Assembly: GCA_038750655.1 (NCBI GenBank)
Contig: JBCDGZ010000175.1
Coordinates: 1-13,172, forward strand
Direction of reading: 5' to 3'
Origin: JBCDGZ01 sp038750655
Lineage (GTDB): Bacteria > Bacteroidota > Bacteroidia > Chitinophagales > Saprospiraceae
DNA length: 13,172 nucleotides
Shown here: one piece after another, positions 6,680-13,172 of the stretch
How positions within the stretch are numbered: the stretch's first letter is position 1
How the letters are laid out: every line of letters begins with the position of its first letter
Made by a program: the position numbers and the translations under genes
The notes under the pieces: model-generated
What the model was told of the DNA's origin: nothing
Database searches by the model: none
Seen by the model: only the letters and a program-made list of their open reading frames with translations

Positions 6680-8023
6680 ATGAAACCGAGTATACCTAAA
6701 GGAACGCGCGACTTTGGCCCCCTAGAGGTGATCAAACGCAATTATATTTTTGATACCATTCGCAAAGTCTTCGTCCGCTTTGGCTATCAGCCTATTGAGA
6801 CGCCCACAATGGAGAATCTGACGACCCTGACCGGGAAATACGGCGAAGAGGGCGATCAGCTGCTTTTCAAGGTCCTGAACAACGGCGACTTTCTATCCAA
6901 AGCACCGGCCGCAGAGCTAGAGCAGCGCAATTCCGCCAAAGTCTTGCCGGCTATCTCCAAGCGCGGCCTGCGCTATGATCTTACGGTGCCCTTCGCCCGC
7001 TATGTGGTGATGCACCAAAACGAAATTGCGCTGCCTTTCAAGCGCTACCAGATTCAGCCCGTTTGGCGGGCCGACCGGCCGCAGAAGGGCCGCTACCAGG
7101 AGTTTTATCAGTGCGATGTTGACGTGGTCGGCTCGGACTCGCTGATGTACGAAGCGGAGCTGATTCAGATCGCAGATCAGGTATTTCGCGACTTGAAGGT
7201 GAGGGTGGTGATCAAGATCAATAATCGCAAGGTGCTGGAAGGCATCGCCGAGGCCGCAGGCATCGCTGAGCACTTCGCGGCCATGACCACTGCCGTAGAT
7301 AAGCTGGATAAAATTGGTTTGGATGGCGTGAAAGAGGATATGATCCGGCGAGGCATCCCCGAGGCGGCGATTCCCAAAATTGCGGAGCTGTTGCAGATGA
7401 AGGATTTGGGGGTATTGGAAACAGCCTTTGCGAACAGCCCTACGGGCTTGAAAGGCATCGAAGAACTGAGGGCTTTCCACCAATATTTTGACCAACAGGC
7501 TGCTCACAATGAGGTGGAGTTTGACATTACCCTGGCCCGCGGACTGAGCTACTATACAGGCTGCATTTTTGAGGTCAAGGCCAAAGAGGTGAAGATTGGT
7601 AGCATCAGTGGAGGAGGGCGCTACGATAACCTGACCGGCGTTTTTGGCCTCAAAGGGGTTTCGGGTGTCGGTATTTCCTTCGGCGCGGCGCGTATTTTTG
7701 ATGTCATGGAAGAATGCGCCCTTTTTCCTGCCGATTTTGGTCAGACCTTGCAAGTGCTGCTCATTGCCTTCGACGAGGCGACGCACCTTTATGCCTTCAA
7801 CTGTTTGAATCAACTGCGGGCCGCAGGCCTCAACGCAGAGCTGTATCCCAAGCCTACGAAGCTGGGCAAGCAGATGAAATATGCGAACGCTCGGAAGGTA
7901 CCGTATACCGTGTTGATTGGGGGTAATGAAATGGAAAGTGGTCAGTTGACATTGAAAAACATGGAAAGTGGGGAGCAGCAATCCTTATCCTTGGAAGCCA
8001 TTATCAGCCAGATTAAAGGCTAA
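6680..8023 (+). CDS. hisS: Histidine-tRNA ligase
   Basis: The 447-residue class II synthetase charges tRNA-His in the cytoplasm. It has the N-terminal PKGTRDFGPLE (6-16) and the ATP/histidine site around LRYDLTVPFARYV (97-109). Motif 2 is at FKRYQIQPVWRADRPQKGRY (120-139), followed by QEFYQCDVDVVG. The histidine-specific signature LARGLSYYTG is at 285-294, and motif 3 spans about 311-340 (GGGRYDNLTGVFG, then GVGISFGAARI). Residues about 355-447 form the anticodon-binding domain. The length is slightly above the roughly 420-430 of proteobacterial enzymes. It starts 6 nt after pheS and ends 12 nt before gatA, so the three are co-transcribed. The same residues that define the family leave no frameshift or gap. 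Confidence 0.97.
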   Translation: MKPSIPKGTRDFGPLEVIKRNYIFDTIRKVFVRFGYQPIETPTMENLTTLTGKYGEEGDQLLFKVLNNGDFLSKAPAAELEQRNSAKVLPAISKRGLRYDLTVPFARYVVMHQNEIALPFKRYQIQPVWRADRPQKGRYQEFYQCDVDVVGSDSLMYEAELIQIADQVFRDLKVRVVIKINNRKVLEGIAEAAGIAEHFAAMTTAVDKLDKIGLDGVKEDMIRRGIPEAAIPKIAELLQMKDLGVLETAFANSPTGLKGIEELRAFHQYFDQQAAHNEVEFDITLARGLSYYTGCIFEVKAKEVKIGSISGGGRYDNLTGVFGLKGVSGVGISFGAARIFDVMEECALFPADFGQTLQVLLIAFDEATHLYAFNCLNQLRAAGLNAELYPKPTKLGKQMKYANARKVPYTVLIGGNEMESGQLTLKNMESGEQQSLSLEAIISQIKG

Positions 8024-8035
8024 TTCGCTTGTCTT

Positions 8036-9469
8036 ATGACTCCGTATACTAGTCTAGAAAAAATACAGCAAGCCCTTCGTTCGGGCGAATTGAGTTGCCA
8101 GGTTTTGGTCGACCATTACCTGCAACAGATTGAAAAGAACGAGGCACTCAATGCCTACATCGAAGTCTTCGGCGAGGAGGCCCGCGCCCGCGCGCTCGAA
8201 CTGGATGCCCAATACCAGCGCGATCCTAACAGCGTCGGTCGCCTCTTCGGGGCCGTGATTTCCATTAAAGATTTACTGTGCTACAAAGACCATGAAGTCA
8301 ATGGAGGCTCTAAAATCCTCGAGGGCTTCACGGCGCTTTACAGCGCCACGGCTGTGGAGCGCCTGCTGGCGGAGGATGCCATCATCATCGGTCGCAACAA
8401 CTGCGATCAGTTCGGAATGGGCTCGGCGAGTGAGCATAGTCACTTTGGGCCGGTGCGTAATGCCGCTGATCCGACGCGGATTGCCGGAGGCTCTTCGGGG
8501 GGCTCAGCGGTGGCGGTGCAGGCGCAGACTTGCCTGGCGTCGATTGGGACGGACACTGGGGGGTCGGTGCGACAGCCCGCCGCCTTGTGCGGCGTCGTTG
8601 GCGTCAAGCCTAGCTATGGGCGCATCTCCCGCTACGGCCTGCTGGCCTACGCCTCTTCCTTCGACCAAATCGGCGTACTGGCCCACAACGTCGCCGATGC
8701 CGCCCTGCTGCTGGAAATCATGGCCGGGCCGGATGAATTTGACAGCACCGCCAGCCAACAAGCCGTACCAGCCTACTCGCAACAGCTCGATTTTTCGACA
8801 AAAGCAAAAATTGCCTATTTCGAACCAGCGCTTAATCATCCAAAATTAGATGCTGCTATCAAAGCTGGTAGCTTAGCCCTGATCGAGCAGCTGAAAACGG
8901 CTGGCCATACCGTAGAAGCCGTAGATTTTGACTACCTGGAATACATGGTTCCCGCCTACTACGTGCTGACCACCGCCGAGGCTTCTTCCAACCTTTCCCG
9001 CTACGATGGTATTCGCTACGGGCATCGGAGTACGGCGGCTAGTAATTTACTGGAAACCTATCAAAAATCGCGGACAGAGGGCTTCGGCAAAGAGGCCAAG
9101 CGCCGTATCATGCTAGGCACTTTTGTACTGAGTGCAGGTTATTACGATGCCTACTACACTAAGGCACAGAAAGTGCGGCGATTGGTACAACAACAGACGT
9201 TTGAGATTCTGGAAAACTATGATTTTATCCTGATGCCTGTTACCACTAGTACCGCCTGGGCCATTGGCGAGAAAGTGGATGATCCGGTAGAAAATTACCT
9301 GGCCGACATTTACACTGTTCAGGCCAATATGGCCGGAATTCCGGCGGTTTCGCTGCCTTTAGGCCAGCATTCCGATGGGCTACCCTTTGGTATTCAAATC
9401 CTGGGGAATCGCTTCAAGGAGGCTGATTTATTGGCATTTTCGTATCATCTTTCAAAAGAATTTAAATAA
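8036..9469 (+). CDS. gatA: Asp/Glu-tRNA(Asn/Gln) amidotransferase subunit A
   Basis: The 477-residue amidase-signature subunit of GatCAB releases ammonia from glutamine. The complex uses it to convert Glu-tRNA(Gln) to Gln-tRNA(Gln), and Asp-tRNA(Asn) to Asn-tRNA(Asn) in organisms that need it. The Ser-cisSer-Lys triad is visible: Lys78 in VISIKDL, Ser153 in GGSSGGSA (151-158), and nucleophile Ser177 in GTDTGGSVRQPA. These sit one residue below the known S. aureus positions (79, 154, 178). The C-terminal half has QANMAGIPAVSLPLG, typical of GatA. The length is normal. The gene starts 12 nt after hisS, and no strong terminator follows. The ordinary partners gatB and gatC are not in the window. 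Confidence 0.95.
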   Translation: MTPYTSLEKIQQALRSGELSCQVLVDHYLQQIEKNEALNAYIEVFGEEARARALELDAQYQRDPNSVGRLFGAVISIKDLLCYKDHEVNGGSKILEGFTALYSATAVERLLAEDAIIIGRNNCDQFGMGSASEHSHFGPVRNAADPTRIAGGSSGGSAVAVQAQTCLASIGTDTGGSVRQPAALCGVVGVKPSYGRISRYGLLAYASSFDQIGVLAHNVADAALLLEIMAGPDEFDSTASQQAVPAYSQQLDFSTKAKIAYFEPALNHPKLDAAIKAGSLALIEQLKTAGHTVEAVDFDYLEYMVPAYYVLTTAEASSNLSRYDGIRYGHRSTAASNLLETYQKSRTEGFGKEAKRRIMLGTFVLSAGYYDAYYTKAQKVRRLVQQQTFEILENYDFILMPVTTSTAWAIGEKVDDPVENYLADIYTVQANMAGIPAVSLPLGQHSDGLPFGIQILGNRFKEADLLAFSYHLSKEFK

Positions 9470-9487
9470 AAAATATACGTTTTAATC

Positions 9488-9519
9488 TTGTTTTTTAGAG
9501 AAAAAACCCATTATCTTTG
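9488..9519 (+). promoter_or_regulatory. Predicted promoter of the short lytic transglycosylase gene
   Basis: TTG (9488-9490), a 21-nt spacer, and TATCTTTG (9512-9519) match the Bacteroidota TTG/TAnnTTTG promoter pattern. The spacer holds a perfect TTTTTT-AGAG-AAAAAA inverted repeat. Transcription would begin near 9526 and give a leader of about 175 nt before the ATG at 9701. Confidence 0.65.
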
Positions 9520-9578
9520 TTTTCATAAACTTTCCTAAAAACACCTTTCACCTCTAACGTTCCCACAACCTCCACTGA

Positions 9579-9671
9579 CTCCCCCAACGTTTCGGGAGGG
9601 GTATTTTGAGGACAAGCCATTAAGCGTTTACCGCCATTTGAGGAGGCGGGCCTGAGGCGCGATGCTGGCTT
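9579..9671 (+). promoter_or_regulatory. Structured leader upstream of the transglycosylase
   Basis: Within the predicted long 5' leader, CTCCC (9579-9583) can pair with GGGAG (9594-9598). AAGCCA (9614-9619) can pair with TGGCTT (9666-9671), enclosing a CCGCC/GGCGG stem (9631-9635 with 9645-9649). GGGAG is followed by GGGTATTTT, which is only weakly terminator-like. The arrangement resembles a branched regulatory leader, but I recognise no riboswitch family. The stems are short, so confidence is low. Confidence 0.3.
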
Positions 9672-9700
9672 TTATAGGACACGAACGAACACTCTGAACC

Positions 9701-10642
9701 ATGAACAATCGAGCTATTTTAACCATGCTTATGGCTTTGCTATGCACTGTGCTATGGGGAGCCACTGCCAATGGAGGAGGCGATGGGATGAAGAAGAGCA
9801 GAAAAACACGCTACAAGCTGCCCAAATATTCTAAGAGCACCATTCTGGAACGGATGGACGACTTAGAAGCTCCTTTTGAGATGCGTCTCAACACCACCAT
9901 TTCCAAGATCATCAAAGATTATGTCTCCAATGGCCGTCGGGGCACCGAGATCATTCTGGGCCGTCGGGCGATTTTCTTTCCTATTTTTGAGCAATACCTG
10001 CAGGAAAAAGGCTTGCCGGAGGAATTGAAATACCTGGCTGTTATTGAATCAGGCTTAGACCCTACCGCGGTTTCGAAGGTCGGCGCTGCGGGCCTCTGGC
10101 AATTCATGCCGAAAACTGGCCGGAAGTACGGACTAGTCATTGATGACTACCGAGATGAGCGCTTTGATATTCACAAATCTACCGTAGCAGCTGTTGACTA
10201 CCTGGACTATCTCTATAATCGCTTTGACGACTGGACGCTGGCGATTGCTGCCTATAATTGTGGCCCGGGTCGGGTCAGCAAAGAAATCCGCAAGGCGGGC
10301 ACTCGTGATTTTTGGAAGTTGAAGAAAAAATTACCCAAAGAGACCCAACGCTATGTGCAAAAGTTTCTGGCCGTCAACTATGTTATGAGCTACTACCTCT
10401 TCTACGATTTGCATCCAGATTATCCCGACTACAATCTGCAACTCACGGCACTGACCAAAGTCTACAAGCGCCGTTCTTTCAAGCAGCTGGCCTTGGAGAC
10501 GGGGGTTGATGTAGAGATTATTCGTCGCCTTAATCCTGCTTACAAAAAGGAGCTGGTACCACCGGTGCGGCAAGGTAATTTATTGATGTTACCGAAGATT
10601 GGTCGGCAGGATGATTATCAGTTGTTACAGGTGTATAGGTAG
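9701..10642 (+). CDS. Secreted lytic transglycosylase (SLT, MltD-like), short form
   Basis: The 313-residue protein has an N-terminal signal peptide (residues 1 to about 23, ending GATA), so it should act on peptidoglycan in the periplasm. The SLT fold spans about 85-235. The catalytic glutamate is probably Glu116 in LAVIESGLDPTAVS, followed by GAAGLWQFMPKTG (128-140) and the AAYNCGPGRV motif (183-192). Members cut the MurNAc-GlcNAc bond to give 1,6-anhydro-MurNAc. The C-terminus (about 257-300, RSFKQLALETGVDVEIIRRLNP) looks like a degenerate LysM-type repeat, but no full LysM domain is present. It aligns end to end with the first ~290 residues of the 485-residue paralogue downstream. The start follows a predicted promoter and a long leader. 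Confidence 0.9.
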   Translation: MNNRAILTMLMALLCTVLWGATANGGGDGMKKSRKTRYKLPKYSKSTILERMDDLEAPFEMRLNTTISKIIKDYVSNGRRGTEIILGRRAIFFPIFEQYLQEKGLPEELKYLAVIESGLDPTAVSKVGAAGLWQFMPKTGRKYGLVIDDYRDERFDIHKSTVAAVDYLDYLYNRFDDWTLAIAAYNCGPGRVSKEIRKAGTRDFWKLKKKLPKETQRYVQKFLAVNYVMSYYLFYDLHPDYPDYNLQLTALTKVYKRRSFKQLALETGVDVEIIRRLNPAYKKELVPPVRQGNLLMLPKIGRQDDYQLLQVYR

Positions 10643-10670
10643 GGAACAGTTGGAAGTAGCGTGGAAGAGA

Positions 10671-11246
10671 TTATTCTGTTTCAATTAACGCTTTGAGGTT
10701 AATTTCCAATCCATCGATGATTTCTAGCTGCTTGGACCAATTGAGGATTTGCCAATCTTTATCGGCCTCGGAGATCATCACTTTCTCAGAATCTGTAAAT
10801 ATCCAAATCACTTTTTCGACGCCAAAGGCTAACAAGTCGTCCGTTTTTTTGTGGAAATAGCTAAAGGAATCTTTGACCTCTTCAAGTTCCGCTTTCGTAT
10901 CGATTTTGATAACAATCTTAGGGGCGACACTGAGGTATTTATTGGTCTTGTCCACTCCTTTTAATTTATCGACGTCGACGATGGCGATGTCAGCGGCTCT
11001 CCATCCCTTATCTTTAAATTGTAGCCCTATTTCATTAGTGAGGACCACATATTTTTTATCCAGATGAGACATTAAGAGGAAGACCAGTTTGGTAATGATC
11101 AATGATTGTAAATAGCTGCTTCCCATTAATTCCTCGATTTGTTTATTGCCTTTCAGATACTCCTTGTAGCCTTTGTAATAGATGGGTTTACCCGCCACCA
11201 TTTCATAGATTAAGCTTTCAGGAATATCTTGAACTGCATTCTTCAT
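10671..11246 (-). CDS. Uma2-family (DUF820) PD-(D/E)XK-like protein, possibly catalytically altered
   Basis: The 191-residue product has the Uma2 pattern: an N-terminal substrate-like segment (MVAGKPIYYKGYKEYLKG), a helix (SYLQSLIITKLVFLLMSHL), then WRAADIAIVD (82-91) with Asp86. The core strand PKIVIKIDTK (109-118) and YFHKKTDDLLAFGVEKVIWIF (130-150) follow. In most family members the core strand carries an acidic residue (VxEV or IEID). Here that position is Lys114 (codon AAA, one base from GAA), although Asp116-Thr-Lys118 could still supply a D-X-K. Biochemical function is poorly known; members are often multicopy in Cyanobacteria and Bacteroidota. The gene is AT-rich (about 35% GC at 10861-10920), lies antisense between two transglycosylase paralogues, and is convergent with the first, 28 bp apart. 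Confidence 0.8.
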   Translation of the reverse strand: MKNAVQDIPESLIYEMVAGKPIYYKGYKEYLKGNKQIEELMGSSYLQSLIITKLVFLLMSHLDKKYVVLTNEIGLQFKDKGWRAADIAIVDVDKLKGVDKTNKYLSVAPKIVIKIDTKAELEEVKDSFSYFHKKTDDLLAFGVEKVIWIFTDSEKVMISEADKDWQILNWSKQLEIIDGLEINLKALIETE

Positions 11247-11263
11247 ATAGGAGTAATTTACTT

Positions 11264-11271
11264 CAAAACTA
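11264..11271 (-). promoter_or_regulatory. Possible -7 element of the Uma2 gene
   Basis: On the reverse strand TAGTTTTG matches TAnnTTTG, about 18 bp before the Uma2 start codon. No TTG lies at the expected distance upstream. The implied leader would be only about 10 nt, so this is a weak call. Confidence 0.3.
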
Positions 11272-11377
11272 CATGTTTTAATTAAAGTTAAATGTTTCAG
11301 GGGATTAATTCAATTTAAATCTTGGAATGCAGTTCCACACATTTGTCCTGTCACAGAATAAACAGTCCCTAAATTTT

Positions 11378-11406
11378 TGTAAGTCAAATTGATCCAAAGA
11401 CTTACA
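11378..11406. repeat. 8-bp inverted repeat in the divergent intergenic region
   Basis: TGTAAGTC (11378-11385) and GACTTACA (11399-11406) are perfect inverted copies around a 13-nt spacer. They sit in the 333-bp A/T-rich gap between the Uma2 gene (leftward) and the LysM transglycosylase (rightward). No T tract follows, so this is more likely a protein-binding site than a terminator. The rest of the gap also holds a small TGGAA/TTCCA stem (11323-11337) and two AATTACATTT copies (11459-11468, 11483-11492). Confidence 0.35.
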
Positions 11407-11485
11407 TATAGTGAAAAAGTGTTAAAATAGTTGGCTGGAACAGTTATTGCAATATGCAAATTACATTTTTGCGTTATAGATTAAT

Positions 11486-11493
11486 TACATTTG
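11486..11493 (+). promoter_or_regulatory. Possible -7 element of the LysM transglycosylase gene
   Basis: TACATTTG matches TAnnTTTG. The nearest TTG ends at 11471, only 14 nt away instead of the usual 19-21, so the -33 element is poor. Transcription would start near 11500, with an 80-nt leader holding the GAAGATC hairpin. Confidence 0.4.
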
Positions 11494-11512
11494 CAATGAA
11501 CCTCACAGCTGA

Positions 11513-11529
11513 GAAGATCGATGATCTTC
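11513..11529 (+). repeat. Perfect 7-bp hairpin in the leader of the LysM transglycosylase
   Basis: GAAGATC and GATCTTC flank a 3-nt GAT, giving a near-continuous 17-bp palindrome 51 bp before the ATG at 11580. It could be an operator or an mRNA stem; nothing shows which. Confidence 0.35.
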
Positions 11530-11579
11530 AATACCCGACATTGCTTTTGACACGAACTGACATTTAAGGATCAACCATT

Positions 11580-13037
11580 ATGAAACAAATATTTGCAGTG
11601 GTAGTACTGCTGGTGTGCGGTATCGCAATAACGAACGCACAATCGAATAGAGACTACGCATCCATCAACGCGCAAACCATTCCTGGCTACACAGATAGTG
11701 AACTCAAAGAGCGACTGAGCAAGCTGACCAATAAGGTCGTCCCTCCTCAATTGACTTCCGTCGTTAAAAGCTACATCAACACTTATACGGTAAAAAAACG
11801 CCAGCATACGGAGATTATGCTCGGAAAGATCAATATGTATTTTCCGGTTTTCGAGAAGTATTTGTTGGAGCAAGATATGCCAACGGACCTCAAGTACCTG
11901 CCCGTTGTGGAGTCGGCCCTCAATCCTTCGGCTGTGTCGAGATCGGGGGCGGTTGGTTTATGGCAGTTCATGCCTGCAACGGGTAAGGAAAATGGGTTAA
12001 AAATCAATTCGTTGGTGGATGAGCGTCGCGATCCGCACAAGGCGACACAGGCGGCACTGAAGTACCTTGGTCGTTTGTACAAAAAGTATGGCGATTGGTC
12101 CTTGGCGCTGGCGGCCTACAATGGCGGACCAGGCAGGGTTAACCGGGCGATCAAGCGCGGGCGCAGCAAGAATTTTTGGCGCATCCGTCGTTACCTCCCC
12201 CGGGAGACACGCAACTACGTACCGGCCTTTATCGCCGCTACTTATGTCGTCCATTATTACCACAATCACAACCTGCAACCTCGCTATCCTGAGTTGGAAT
12301 TGCAGCTCACCGCAACGACGAAGATATTCAAACGGATGAGCTTCCAAATGATCTCCGATATTACCGGGGTCTCCATGTCTACTATCAAAACGCTCAATCC
12401 TTCTTACAAGCAACGCTTCCTGCCTCGTAATTCTAGAGGCAGCTACCTGACCTTGCCGCAGAACGCTATGGCGACCTTGCTCAATAAGCTGGGCCGTCCG
12501 GATGCTCGCCTGAATCATATCGTATCGACACCGATTCCGGGGCCACGCTCGGTCATGGATGATGAAAATTTTGTGAAGGCTTCGTACATCGTTCAGCCCG
12601 AAGAAACGTTGGAACAAATCGCAGAGAAGTACGACTGTACGCCCTATGATATTCTGCAATGGAATCGGATGACGCAAACGGCGCTTTCGCCCGGGCAGCG
12701 CCTGCTGCTGTACCGGCCTAAGCTGGATCGCAAGACGCTTGAGCTATTAGCCCCCCTGCCCCAGCAGCGGATTCAATTGGAAGGGCCGCAGGCCAGGGCG
12801 CTGGGCTATTTACCGGCTAATAACTCTAAAATCCGCGACATCTCTCGCAAATATGGTTTCAGTCGAATGGGAAAAAGTGGCAAGTATGTCTACTATCAAA
12901 TCCGCCGCCGCGAGTCCCTTTTGGAAGTGGCCGATAAATTTGCGGATGTTAGCCTCGAAGATATTCTCAAACTCAACAACATCAGAGAGGGGCAGCCACT
13001 ACAGCCCGGTACCCGGATTTTGATCAAAAAGCAATAA
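11580..13037 (+). CDS. Secreted lytic transglycosylase with two LysM domains (MltD-like)
   Basis: The product is 485 residues. A signal peptide (MKQIFAVVVLLVCGIAITNA before QS) sends it to the periplasm. The SLT domain spans about 80-230, with catalytic Glu111 in PVVESALNPSAVS, GAVGLWQFMPATG (123-135) and AAYNGGPGRV (178-187). Residues about 250-295 form the same degenerate LysM-like region as in the short paralogue. Two clearer LysM domains follow, at about 334-380 (SYIVQPEETLEQIAEKYDC to RLLLYRP) and 436-483 (YYQIRRRESLLEVADKF to RILIKK). Both should bind the GlcNAc-rich glycan strand. The layout is that of E. coli MltD, which cleaves peptidoglycan glycosidic bonds during growth and remodelling. 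No lipobox is seen, so it is probably soluble rather than lipid-anchored. It ends at a strong terminator. Confidence 0.92.
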   Translation: MKQIFAVVVLLVCGIAITNAQSNRDYASINAQTIPGYTDSELKERLSKLTNKVVPPQLTSVVKSYINTYTVKKRQHTEIMLGKINMYFPVFEKYLLEQDMPTDLKYLPVVESALNPSAVSRSGAVGLWQFMPATGKENGLKINSLVDERRDPHKATQAALKYLGRLYKKYGDWSLALAAYNGGPGRVNRAIKRGRSKNFWRIRRYLPRETRNYVPAFIAATYVVHYYHNHNLQPRYPELELQLTATTKIFKRMSFQMISDITGVSMSTIKTLNPSYKQRFLPRNSRGSYLTLPQNAMATLLNKLGRPDARLNHIVSTPIPGPRSVMDDENFVKASYIVQPEETLEQIAEKYDCTPYDILQWNRMTQTALSPGQRLLLYRPKLDRKTLELLAPLPQQRIQLEGPQARALGYLPANNSKIRDISRKYGFSRMGKSGKYVYYQIRRRESLLEVADKFADVSLEDILKLNNIREGQPLQPGTRILIKKQ

Positions 13038-13042
13038 AAAAT

Positions 13043-13072
13043 AAAAGGTCGAAGAAGACTCTCCGACCTTTT
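13043..13072 (+). terminator. Intrinsic terminator after the LysM transglycosylase
   Basis: AAAAGGTCG (13043-13051) and CGACCTTTT (13064-13072) form a perfect 9-bp stem around a 12-nt loop, 5 bp past the stop codon. With A and T runs at the two ends it could work in both directions. Confidence 0.85.
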
Positions 13073-13112
13073 GTTAAAACACCTAAAACCCTATTATTTA
13101 ACTTACCTTATC

Positions 13113-13160
13113 ATGAAAAACTTAATTCCTTATTTTCTTTTAACCTTTGTTCGTCCTTAG
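13113..13160 (+). other. Very short signal-peptide-like ORF at the window edge
   Basis: An ATG follows an A/T-rich leader and encodes MKNLIPYFLLTFVRP before TAG. The beginning looks like a Sec signal peptide, yet it stops after 15 residues. In another forward frame the last bases read CSSLGDYN (13148-13171), which would resemble a signal-to-mature junction if one base were missing. It may be a leader peptide, a frameshifted gene start, or chance. The window ends too soon to decide. Confidence 0.25.
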
Positions 13161-13172
13161 GCGATTACAATC

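Noticed and set aside
6917..7981. 354-codon ORF antisense to hisS
   Set aside because: It lies wholly inside hisS, which matches its family along the full length; the antisense frame shows no domain and is explained by codon bias.
9491..9506. TTTTTT-AGAG-AAAAAA stem as a terminator for gatA
   Set aside because: The stem is only A-T pairs and lies in the spacer of a good promoter, so it is too weak and better explained as promoter sequence.
11997..12677. 226-codon ORF antisense to the LysM transglycosylase gene
   Set aside because: It overlaps a full-length, motif-complete gene and shows no recognisable domain.

Overview
The window reads as chromosomal DNA of a Bacteroidota bacterium, most likely a Saprospirales-type organism (Lewinella or Haliscomenobacter relatives). 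This is inference, from three signs. Two intergenic regions carry the Bacteroidota promoter pattern TTG-N20/21-TAnnTTTG. Starts are preceded by A/T-rich sequence rather than a Shine-Dalgarno. PheS carries a four-cysteine insert, and the lipoprotein and transglycosylase families look typical of the phylum. Core genes are roughly 55-65% GC where I counted, while accessory genes fall to about 33-43%.

Positions 1-3240 are accessory. A possible 51-residue coiled-coil ORF meets a small HTH protein tail to tail. A stretch of about 340 bp without a gene follows. It holds palindromes next to the HTH gene and then a run of hairpins ending in a terminator-like stem plus T tract (a candidate small RNA or leader). 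Next come a 549-residue Gly/Ser-linked lipoprotein and a 173-residue acidic protein, closed by a strong terminator. The lipoprotein changes from GC-rich to AT-rich along its length, and the acidic partner shares the AT-rich composition. This resembles the layout of polymorphic toxin/immunity pairs, but neither C-terminal domain nor partner is recognised. It is the best candidate here for something undescribed.

Positions 3309-5515 hold an exported alpha/beta hydrolase (proline iminopeptidase-like) and, convergent with it by 8 bp, an O-antigen ligase/polymerase-type membrane protein.

Positions 5504-9469 form a compact translation operon, pheS-hisS-gatA, with gaps of 6 and 12 nt and a good promoter that overlaps the first codons of the divergent ligase gene. 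The genes charge tRNA with Phe and His, and transamidate misacylated Asn/Gln tRNA (with GatB and GatC encoded elsewhere).

Positions 9470-13072 carry two paralogous secreted lytic transglycosylases. The first is short, has no clear LysM domain, and sits behind a good promoter and a structured leader. The second has two LysM domains and a strong terminator. An AT-rich Uma2-family nuclease-fold gene lies between them on the opposite strand, with a substitution at a usually acidic active-site position. At the right edge a signal-peptide-like reading frame begins and stops after 15 residues.

I saw no CRISPR array, tRNA, rRNA, transposase or attachment site.
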